Assembly (NCBI RefSeq): GCF_029871245.1
Contig: NZ_SSON01000075.1
Span: 324,943 to 388,942, forward strand
Source: Pseudomonas sp. BN102
Lineage (GTDB): Bacteria > Pseudomonadota > Gammaproteobacteria > Pseudomonadales > Pseudomonadaceae
Reading direction: 5' to 3'
DNA: 64,000 nucleotides
Position 1 is the stretch's first letter. Each line of letters opens with the position of its first letter. The notes beneath the pieces were generated by a model. It saw only the letters and a list, made by a program, of their open reading frames with translations, did no database searches and was not told where the DNA came from. Shown piece after piece: positions 1 through 6,012 of the stretch. The position numbers were made by a program, and so were the translations under genes.

Positions 1-428
1 GGCCGCACTTCGTACGTAACCGCTCGGAGCAGTTCGAAGCCCGCGTCGCCATGGTCCAGGTGCAGGAATCGGCCTCGATCTTCCTGCGCGGCATGGCCGG
101 ATCGCGTATGCCCATCGCCATCGCCCACGGTGAAGGCCATGCCGAGTTCGAAAGCGAGGAAGCCCTGCTCGAAGCCGACCTGTCCGGCTGCGTGGCCATG
201 CGCTTCGTCGACACCCACGGCAAGGTCACCGAGCGCTACCCGGCCAACCCCAACGGTTCGCCCCGTGGCATTACGGGCCTCACCAGCCGCGATGGTCGCG
301 TGACCATCATGATGCCGCACCCGGAGCGGGTCTTCCGCGCCGTGCAGAACTCCTGGCGCCCGGACGAGTGGCAGGAAGACGCCGGCTGGATGCGTATGTT
401 CCGCAACGCCCGCGTCTGGGTTGATTAA
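1..428 (+). CDS. purL: Phosphoribosylformylglycinamidine synthase, C-terminal end (partial)
   Basis: The reading frame is already open at base 3 and ends at TAA 426-428, so only about the last 141 residues of a roughly 1300-residue enzyme are present. PurL converts FGAR to FGAM in purine synthesis, using ammonia from glutamine. The visible part is the end of the class I glutamine amidotransferase domain: the motif MPHPERVF carries the catalytic His and Glu of the Cys-His-Glu triad, and the ending ([12 protein letters not shown]) is typical of PurL. The nucleophilic Cys lies upstream of the window. Nothing odd is seen in this part. Confidence 0.95.
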   Translation, partial: PHFVRNRSEQFEARVAMVQVQESASIFLRGMAGSRMPIAIAHGEGHAEFESEEALLEADLSGCVAMRFVDTHGKVTERYPANPNGSPRGITGLTSRDGRVTIMMPHPERVFRAVQNSWRPDEWQEDAGWMRMFRNARVWVD

Positions 429-431
429 AAG

Positions 432-582
432 GCCGAAGGCCATCTGATGACCCTCTCCCTTTGGGAGAGGGTGCCCGAAGGGCGGGAGAGGGCCTTCCAT
501 CCGGCTCCGACTTCCCACGCCGAAGGCCATCTGATGACCCTCTCCACTAGGGGAGAGGGTGCCCGCAGGGCGGGAGAGGGCC
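432..582. repeat. Two copies of a 63/64-nt palindromic repeat
   Basis: Two near-identical units, 432-494 and 519-582, start with GCCGAAGGCCATCTGATGAC and contain CCCTCTCC facing GGAGAGGG, so each can fold into a hairpin. A degenerate third piece (GGCGGGAGAGGG) lies near 616-627. The block follows purL and may act as its transcript end or as a REP-type element. The CCCTCTCCC/GGGAGAGGG core recurs inside the alginate operon at 20234-20259. Confidence 0.75.
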
Positions 583-664
583 GTTTTTTGGCCCGCTCAG
601 ACATCGACAGCGAAAGGCGGGAGAGGGCAACCTTCTCCCGCCTTTTCGTTTCCGAGCCCTGCCC

Positions 665-925
665 ATGCCGGACCCATTGCTTCCCGAAGTCCGCCTGCTC
701 CAGCCCGGCGACCGCTGCCTGCTCTGCCGCTGCGGCCGTTCCGCGCAATTGCCCGATTGCCCCGCCGGCTGCGCCGAAGGCGTGCACCTGACCGCCCGAC
801 GCGAGCAGCGCCTGTTGCTCTGCCGCTGTGGCCAGTCCGGTCGGCTGCCCTGGTGCGATGGCAGCCACAGCCCGCCTACCCCTGGCCTGGGCCAGCGCTG
901 GCGGCGTTTCTGGAAAGGTGAGTAG
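665..925 (+). CDS. CDGSH-type iron-sulfur protein
   Basis: This 86-residue protein ends with the CDGSH iron-sulfur signature: C53-R-C55, then C64-D-G-S-H68, the three-Cys, one-His ligand set of a 2Fe-2S cluster in the mitoNEET family. The first half (C21-R-C23 ... C32) looks like a second copy that has lost the final CDGSH part, so the gene may descend from a two-domain protein. No signal peptide or membrane segment is seen, so it is probably cytoplasmic. The specific role (electron transfer or cluster transfer) cannot be told from sequence. The start ATG has no strong Shine-Dalgarno sequence in front of it. Confidence 0.8.
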   Translation: MPDPLLPEVRLLQPGDRCLLCRCGRSAQLPDCPAGCAEGVHLTARREQRLLLCRCGQSGRLPWCDGSHSPPTPGLGQRWRRFWKGE

Positions 926-1097
926 GGCGTCGCACTTATCGCCACGTGCACTAGGTGAGCGCAGAACGCTTTTTCTCGGCATGGGTCCAACTCGCGGTAT
1001 GTGAACGACGCCTCGGCAATGAGTGAAATCAAAGTGCCACTATTGGTGGCATCGTTACCGGGCATGATCCAGCCATCCGACTCATGCGGAGAACCTG

Positions 1098-1119
1098 ATG
1101 TACAAGCTGTGTTTCTACG
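1098..1119. other. attL of the integrated element
   Basis: The 14-bp perfect core ATGTACAAGCTGTG (1098-1111) extends to 22 bp with two mismatches against 7681-7702. Sequence left of it is host DNA and holds a GGAGAA Shine-Dalgarno at about 1088. After integration the host start region here reads only eight codons (MYKLCFYA) before TAG at 1122. Confidence 0.85.
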
Positions 1120-1174
1120 CTTAGATACATAAAGCCTTGTAAATCAATGGTTTGAAGCCTGTCGGGGTTTGCGA

Positions 1175-1196
1175 TTCTACCCAGTTTTTCTACCCA
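1175..1196. repeat. Left arm-type integrase repeats (2 x TTCTACCCA)
   Basis: TTCTACCCA occurs at 1175-1183 and 1188-1196, a 13-bp step. The same 9-mer at the same step recurs at the right end (7592-7626). The position, 56-98 bp inside the att core, fits arm-type binding sites for the N-terminal domain of a lambda-like integrase. Confidence 0.75.
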
Positions 1197-1230
1197 ATCG
1201 AGACACCTGATACCCCGAATGCGAGGCATG

Positions 1231-1256
1231 AAAAAGCCCGCACTACGGCGGGCTTC
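1231..1256 (-). terminator. Rho-independent terminator
   Basis: On the minus strand a hairpin AAGCCCGCC-GTAGT-GCGGGCTT is followed by a T run. It lies downstream of the 77-residue gene at 1318-1551 and would end that transcript about 60 bp before the arm repeats. Confidence 0.8.
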
Positions 1257-1317
1257 GGGTGGAAGGGGGGTGTCCAACAGCGCTGGTATTCACCTGGGGC
1301 TAGCAATGTAGGGACTC

Positions 1318-1551
1318 TCAACCGAGTTTACGGCTCTCCAAAGCAGAGAACGTATCGCGACACTTCTGCTCAAACTCTGCCTGTGCTTCCTCAGCATCCT
1401 TCTTGGCATCCAGCCAAGGCTGGTAAACAGATGCATGGGGCCATCGGACCTCCTCAAGTATCTTGTTGAGTTTGACTCGCTCCTCCTGACAGATATCAGA
1501 AAGTTCATCAGCGCGATTACGGAGAGTTTCGAGAGTTACAGATGCGGCCAT
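1318..1551 (-). CDS. Small hypothetical protein with helical, coiled-coil-like character
   Basis: This 77-residue, charged, probably all-helical protein (L.RADEL, QEER.KLNKILEE, DAKKDAEEAQAEFEQK) is cytoplasmic by appearance. It starts at ATG 1551 with a weak GGTGAA about 8 nt upstream, and a good terminator follows its stop codon. No family is recognised. Its place between attL and the small recombinase, on the same strand as the other element genes, suggests element cargo or an accessory factor, but nothing shows its function. Confidence 0.55.
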   Translation of the reverse strand: MAASVTLETLRNRADELSDICQEERVKLNKILEEVRWPHASVYQPWLDAKKDAEEAQAEFEQKCRDTFSALESRKLG

Positions 1552-1672
1552 AGAAGTTCACCATGAAGTTGTGGAGTTGCATGGTTGTTAATACTCCTGC
1601 TGCGGCGAGCGAACAAGCCTTTCGGTGTAAAGGAAATTTTCCACAAGGAAGATAGGGGCAATTACGGAGAAC

Positions 1673-1851
1673 TTCCGTAGTTGGCAACTAGAGTATCAGA
1701 GGGGGGGTGCAGAGCAGGCCCCCAACCTTGGGGAGCAACTTCTAGCGGGAGAACTCCGAAAATTTTCTAAAACGGGAGTTGGGGCACTCGGCTAACTGCG
1801 GGAAATCACGCAGTAGGAGTATCGGCGGGGGATGACTCAGATTTGAGTCAT
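1673..1851. repeat. Three inverted repeats in the element's non-coding region
   Basis: The three dyads are TACGGA-GAACT-TCCGTA at 1673-1689, ACTGCG-8nt-CGCAGT at 1795-1814 and ATGACTC-AGATTT-GAGTCAT at 1832-1851. A further GACTCAG half-site lies near 1861. None has a T run, so they look like protein-binding sites or structured DNA rather than terminators. Confidence 0.55.
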
Positions 1852-1943
1852 GGAAAAACCGACTCAGTGTGGCTCAGGTCTTGATCTAGTCTCCGGCTGC
1901 CCCAGGGGCCTGCAAAGGTCCGTTTTGAATATCGACAGGCATG

Positions 1944-1967
1944 AAAAAGGCCACAGAAGTGTGGCCT
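1944..1967 (-). terminator. Rho-independent terminator
   Basis: On the minus strand AGGCCAC-ACTTCT-GTGGCCT is followed by TTTT. It lies about 100 bp downstream of the small recombinase gene (2066-2632). The surrounding AGGCATGAAAAAG resembles the terminator at 1231-1256. Confidence 0.75.
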
Positions 1968-2065
1968 ATGTGTTGGTGCTGGGGATGTACTGACTTCTGA
2001 TCGATCACGCTACCTAGAGCAGCACAGGGGCTGTGGCAGGGGGTTAGTGGCCCGCTTCTGGGCTT

Positions 2066-2632
2066 CTATGCACGAACACGAATCACGAACTCGTCGTATG
2101 TGCTGTCAATCTCAGCCTGAGTTAGACCGATGTACGCCATCGTTATCGCTGGGCTGGAGTGGTTCAGCACCTTGCAAATCATCTCGATTGACACGCCAGC
2201 GGAGTGCATCAGCCAGCCACGAGTCTTACGCATGCTGTGGGTGCCGAGCTGGATACCAAGCTCATCGCCTACAGCCTTGAATGCAGTGGCTACAGCTACG
2301 CGGCTAACAGGCTTCCCCTTCGCTCTGTTGCTGTCCACTTCGAACAGGTAGGTGTGGTCAGGGTGGGCCTTCCGGCGCTGCTGGACGACTTCCAGGGCCT
2401 CAGCATTGAGCTTGATGGAGCGCATCTTCCCCGTCTTGCTCTCTTTGATCTGGATACGGCCAGTCAGCGCCTCATCGTAGGTGATGGTCAGCAGGTCACT
2501 GATGCGGAGAGCCACTTGCAGGCCGAATGTCCAGAGGTCGGCGTACAAGGTGTTGCCCTTGGCGTTCAGCACCAGCTTCCGTGCCACTTCCTGAACCTGA
2601 GCTTGGGTTTTGACTGCCTCAACTACTTCCAT
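2066..2632 (-). CDS. Small tyrosine recombinase (catalytic domain only)
   Basis: This 188-residue protein has the full catalytic set of the phage integrase family: R43 (ALRISDLL), H132-x-x-R135 (HSMRKTRG), H158 (LNHSS) and the nucleophile Y167 (MAYIGL), with a KTGK beta-hairpin near residues 66-69. It lacks the arm-binding and core-binding N-terminal domains of full integrases, like the FimB/FimE size class. The start at ATG 2632 is preceded by GGGGGTG. It may invert or resolve DNA, help the large integrase, or be the core of an older element. It is one of two recombinases in the same 6.6 kb. Confidence 0.85.
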   Translation of the reverse strand: MEVVEAVKTQAQVQEVARKLVLNAKGNTLYADLWTFGLQVALRISDLLTITYDEALTGRIQIKESKTGKMRSIKLNAEALEVVQQRRKAHPDHTYLFEVDSNRAKGKPVSRVAVATAFKAVGDELGIQLGTHSMRKTRGWLMHSAGVSIEMICKVLNHSSPAITMAYIGLTQAEIDSTYDEFVIRVRA

Positions 2633-3237
2633 CTGACACCCCCGTATTTACTGGCATTCCTAATTAACAGAAAAACTCTATGGGGTAGAGACTACCAGCT
2701 TTCAGGCTGAAGTCAACAAGTACGGGGCATGGCTAATTTACAAAATACCATTGTGTTAAGTAGGGCGGGGATGGTCGGCTGCACTACCCCGAACTGAGGT
2801 AGTGAAGTACTGCGGCTGCTCGATGGGTGGGAATTCCCGCTTCTAACCTACAAGTCAGGAAAATGATGATTTTCGGTGCTGGTTGGTGTGATGCAGCGTC
2901 TGGAGTGGCGGAATGCCAGGAGTAGCTGCAATGGAGAGGAGTTGGCGTAACCCCACCAGTGATGGAAGCCACGGGAATAGGCAGGTGTGACGTGCTACAA
3001 AAGGAAAGAGGGCGTGACCAAACAATGGATTCCGGTCACGAATCTGATAGTTATGGATTAGTTGTTTCCTCATCAGATGGTTCAGTTCTAGATCATGGTC
3101 CAGACTTGAGCCATTTCCAGGTAGGGCTGGCTTATGGGTGAGTTTGTGCTCTTTGTGTTGATCTCCATACCAGCGCTAGCGTTCTCGGTTCACTACATAA
3201 GCGTTTAGGTCTGCCGCACTCACCTGCGGCACACCAC
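2633..3237. other. 605-bp stretch without a firm gene; two overlapping mini-ORFs
   Basis: No family is recognised. On the plus strand a 38-codon ORF (3025-3141) ends inside the start of a 24-codon ORF (3134-3208, MGEFVLFVLISIPALA...), which is strongly hydrophobic, could form one membrane helix, and has AGGTAGGG 7 nt before its ATG. The overlap suggests translational coupling, but codon evidence is too short to decide. A small hairpin, TGCCGC-8nt-GCGGCA, follows near 3213-3232. The upstream part should also hold the promoter of the small recombinase. Confidence 0.35.
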
Positions 3238-3681
3238 TTAAAGCCACGGCTGCTTTTGTATCGTAGCTAGGTCACCGCTCCGGAGAGCCTGCCAGAGCAT
3301 CGAGGCGACTTCGAACGACACGCCATTAAGCCGGCTCTCCGGGGCCAACTCTTCCTCGTAGTCCGGGTCTGCCCATTGCCCGAACACCACGAGCCCACTG
3401 CTGTAGATGTCAAGAATGAACATTGGCCCCGCATCTTGCCCAAGACATAGCCACGCATTGGGATGCTCGCCATCGGATGATGAGAAGACGTCCTTGAGTG
3501 TCGCCTGAAGCTGTTCGTCAGTAGGCGAGGGGATGTCCTCACCCATTCGGGTCGTGAGAATGCACCAAAGGTTTTCCAATCGGTTCCTCCAATGTGCTTG
3601 ATGATTGGCCTTCGCAAGGCCTGCAGACAAGGCATGTGAAGATAGCCAGTAAATCGCGGATGTGAAGTGCGAAACCAACAT
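3238..3681 (-). CDS. Hypothetical protein of the element
   Basis: This 147-residue protein resembles nothing I can name. It has several Trp and acidic residues, no signal peptide and no clear membrane span. It is the last gene of the presumed operon RHH - zinc protein - this gene, starting 73 nt after the stop of the 535-residue gene. The true start could be the internal Met at MGEDIPSP (about residue 46), since no strong ribosome site precedes the first ATG. The operon position suggests a partner of the zinc protein. Confidence 0.55.
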   Translation of the reverse strand: MLVSHFTSAIYWLSSHALSAGLAKANHQAHWRNRLENLWCILTTRMGEDIPSPTDEQLQATLKDVFSSSDGEHPNAWLCLGQDAGPMFILDIYSSGLVVFGQWADPDYEEELAPESRLNGVSFEVASMLWQALRSGDLATIQKQPWL

Positions 3682-3754
3682 TTCAGTCCCCGAGTGCGGC
3701 CCAATGGCTGAGCAGACCGGAATAGCACAGGGAGGTCACAGCGCCTCCCCAAGA

Positions 3755-5362
3755 TCAGGCAGCCTCAGCCCACGGGGGCAAGTAGTCGTCGCTTACGGGA
3801 GCGAATACCAGCTTCGGTGCAGGAGCGAAATCGTCCACGTCATCGCATGGCAGCAACATGGACGGATGCAGCAACTTCTCAGCAAGTACGGCAGGGAACT
3901 CCAGCCACTGCGGGTAGTCCTTGAACCCCCACCACTTGCAGTTGTTTCGTCGCCAGCGGTGATCGTTTCGGTGTTGGTGGCGACCTTCCTCGATGGCTGC
4001 CTGCAAACTCCAGAGAACGCCAAGGCGAGCGTCTTCGATCTGATCAGCAGTGCATAGGCCAAGATCAAGCAGGGCCTGCCATACCGGGGTGAATGAGGCG
4101 TACAGGTGGTCGACGTACGTGCCCCAGTCCTTGCTGTTGGCTTCCCAGCTCTGGTGATCTGGAACATCCACCGTGGGCACTAGAGTGTTCAGGTTCAGCC
4201 GCTTGTGGATGTGGTCCTCATAGCGGGCCTTATTGATCTTCAGCCCCTGCAACGCATCGAATGCACCTTGGAGAATGGTTTCCTTCATGTACGCGAAGTC
4301 ATAGGCCATGACGGAATGAGGTGCCGTACCCCAGTACAGTCCTGAGTTACGCTGGATGGGCTTCCACTCAGCGTTAGGCAATCGGAGGAAGCTGCCGTGT
4401 CTGCGGTCCAGCATGTCTTCGATCTGGGCAATGTACATGCCGAGAAATCGCACCAGAGGCAGCATGAATCGGCAGTTGTCAGCATGGCGGCCTGTGCCAC
4501 TGGCGAACCGCTCCAACTCTTCCGCATAGATGCACAGCAGGGCACGGGTGTAGACCTCTGGCTTGAACTTGTTCGCTACATCCTTGCCGCTCTGGTATGC
4601 GTCCATGGCCTCCAGCACTTCATATTCAAGGGCTTCCAACTCGCCCAGGGTGTAGCGGCGATCCAGCTTGTTAACTTCCGTGCCCTTCTGCTGGCGATTG
4701 TAGATTCGCTGGGCCAGGGCATGGCGTTTGTTCAGATCAATCGACTTCGCCTGATCCAGGTAGTTATCGAACTTGGCCCCGAGGAAGGCACGAATCTTCT
4801 TGGCGATGGCTGCGTCAGAGTCATTCGACGATACCGCCCACTTCCGCTGGAGCTTGCTGGCGGGGATGCTCAGGCCAGCATCGGCAGGGACCGGCTTATT
4901 GTGCTGCTGGCGGTTCAGGCTGCTGCAACCGATGAACAGGTTGTCCGGGTGCAGGAGGCCACGGGAACCGTCTCTGCCCTTGTGGCTCTGGACGTGGCAG
5001 ATGTTGAAGACGGACTTCTTTTCGTCAGGGTTCCAGCCGTGGCACTTATAGAAGCGGTCGTGCAGGTCATGAAGTCGGAGCAGGGATGCTGTGGTGTGGC
5101 CCTGCATGATCTGGACTGTTCCAGCGTCTCGGCACTTGCCAATGACGTATATGCCCCTGGCGCTCTTGGGGAAGCGGTCGAAGCGGTCATCAACTTTCTT
5201 CTTCGCCTTCTCAGCGGCTTTGACTGCCCGGTGCTTCTTCTGTTTGCAGTCCGGAGTACAGAAGCGCTGAGACTTGTCGTCTATGTGCTTCTTGCCTAGA
5301 TAATCTGTGCCACAGTGAGCGCAGATGTACTCACGCTGTCCGGATGTGTTCCGTGTTGTCAT
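3755..5362 (-). CDS. Large protein with N-terminal zinc motif and HNH-like signature, unknown function
   Basis: This is the largest cargo gene, 535 residues. Near the N-terminus C14-x2-C17 and C35-x3-C39 form a likely zinc ribbon, as in NinG-type phage nucleases. Then H123-x17-N141-x12-H154 (CHVQSHKGRDG...GLLHPDNLFIG...QQHNK) resembles the spacing of an HNH nuclease. The remaining 380 residues are helical-looking and match nothing I know. AGGGAGATAAC directly precedes the ATG, and the gene starts 29 nt after the RHH gene, so they are probably co-transcribed. The HNH reading is an inference from spacing; it could instead be a structural zinc site. A defence, replication or satellite role is possible but not shown. 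Confidence 0.6.
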   Translation of the reverse strand: MTTRNTSGQREYICAHCGTDYLGKKHIDDKSQRFCTPDCKQKKHRAVKAAEKAKKKVDDRFDRFPKSARGIYVIGKCRDAGTVQIMQGHTTASLLRLHDLHDRFYKCHGWNPDEKKSVFNICHVQSHKGRDGSRGLLHPDNLFIGCSSLNRQQHNKPVPADAGLSIPASKLQRKWAVSSNDSDAAIAKKIRAFLGAKFDNYLDQAKSIDLNKRHALAQRIYNRQQKGTEVNKLDRRYTLGELEALEYEVLEAMDAYQSGKDVANKFKPEVYTRALLCIYAEELERFASGTGRHADNCRFMLPLVRFLGMYIAQIEDMLDRRHGSFLRLPNAEWKPIQRNSGLYWGTAPHSVMAYDFAYMKETILQGAFDALQGLKINKARYEDHIHKRLNLNTLVPTVDVPDHQSWEANSKDWGTYVDHLYASFTPVWQALLDLGLCTADQIEDARLGVLWSLQAAIEEGRHQHRNDHRWRRNNCKWWGFKDYPQWLEFPAVLAEKLLHPSMLLPCDDVDDFAPAPKLVFAPVSDDYLPPWAEAA

Positions 5363-5391
5363 GTTATCTCCCTATATGAGATGTGAAATGT

Positions 5392-5517
5392 TTACGTGCT
5401 TTGTGCAGCGTGAGTTGTCGCCAAGCGAGCTATGTACGCTGCTGGACTGATCCCCTGAGAGTTGGCCAGCTTTTTGATGGCTGCATAGACTTCAGGGGGA
5501 AGTCGAAGGTTGATCAT
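5392..5517 (-). CDS. Ribbon-helix-helix (Arc/CopG-type) DNA-binding protein, 41 residues
   Basis: The short gene starts at ATG 5517 and stops at TAA 5392. The protein begins MINLRLPPEVYAAIKKLANS, the beta strand plus helix pattern of Arc/CopG repressors, followed by SPAAYIARL for the second helix. AGGAG stands 7 nt before the ATG. A perfect dyad, TGACCGA-AA-TCGGTCA, lies 34 nt upstream (5551-5566) and is a natural operator for such a dimer. It is therefore probably the autorepressor of the operon containing the 535- and 147-residue genes. No toxin partner of usual size follows, so a toxin-antitoxin pair is less likely. Confidence 0.8.
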   Translation of the reverse strand: MINLRLPPEVYAAIKKLANSQGISPAAYIARLATTHAAQST

Positions 5518-5550
5518 GTGAAGTCTCCTATTGGGCAAGCTGATAGGTTT

Positions 5551-5566
5551 TGACCGAAATCGGTCA
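5551..5566. promoter_or_regulatory. Perfect 16-bp dyad, likely RHH operator
   Basis: TGACCGA-AA-TCGGTCA is a perfect inverted repeat 34 bp upstream of the RHH start codon, in the right place to control the RHH/zinc-protein operon. A weak CTGACC/TATCAG promoter would overlap it. Confidence 0.65.
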
Positions 5567-5765
5567 GGTGTGGATGCGCTGTAGTCTTAGTGGCACTAGG
5601 GATTGCTCAGATTAGCGTGTCATATTTCTGTACTACCCCGGCTGTTCAACTCGCCTTTCTCCAGGCAGCACGAAACCCACGTGATCAGCGTGGCCATTCG
5701 GCTTGATCAGGCGGGTGCGGTGTCGGAGAGAAGTTGTGTTGCCCGTTGCGGGCTAGGGAGCTACA

Positions 5766-5793
5766 AAGTTATCATGGCTTCTCTACCTGTCAA
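5766..5793 (-). promoter_or_regulatory. Sigma-70 promoter with extended -10
   Basis: On the minus strand a consensus TTGACA (5793-5788) is separated by 16 bp from TAACTT (5771-5766), which is preceded by TGA, the extended -10 form. It points at the RHH operon. Confidence 0.6.
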
Positions 5794-6012
5794 GAGGTCA
5801 TGGCAACTTTCCGAGAAAATATTTTGAACTCGTCCGGAAGTAGTGAGATAATCAGAAACTCCGCCTCAGTAACTTTTCCATATCAGCCATATCGCCCTGC
5901 AAGGCCCCTGTAATCGATTCCGTGGCCACCCTATACCTATGTATCGGGTATATTGGGATGGTGCGTTATACGTGATTCTAAGGGGCTTGCTGAGAGTTCT
6001 TGGTTGTAATCA

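Larger units (their letters stand above)
1552..2065. other. 514-bp non-coding stretch of the element
   Basis: No convincing gene is seen. The stretch holds three separate perfect dyads (see the repeat at 1673-1851), a G-rich run near 1701-1707 facing CCCCC near 1719-1723, and the terminator of the small recombinase gene. It could be a control or replication region. Confidence 0.5.
5518..6012. other. 495-bp control region of the element
   Basis: It lies between the large integrase (stop 6013) and the RHH gene (start 5517), both on the minus strand. It holds a strong minus-strand promoter candidate (5766-5793), the operator dyad (5551-5566) and an inverted repeat TATACC-9nt-GGTATA (5932-5952). 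The leader from the promoter to the RHH gene would be about 240 nt. No repressor-size gene is visible besides the RHH protein. Confidence 0.5.

Noticed and set aside
5392-5517. Antitoxin of a toxin-antitoxin pair
   Set aside because: The next gene encodes a 535-residue zinc protein, not a small RelE/ParE or PIN toxin. The operator and operon position fit a repressor better.
5624-5701. 25-codon minus-strand frame (MATLITWVSCCLEKG...) in the RHH leader
   Set aside because: No Shine-Dalgarno sequence before the ATG and too short to judge. A leader peptide is possible but unsupported.
5603-5827. Plus-strand 74-codon frame in the element control region
   Set aside because: It needs a TTG start without a ribosome site and runs through the minus-strand promoter. 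No family resemblance.
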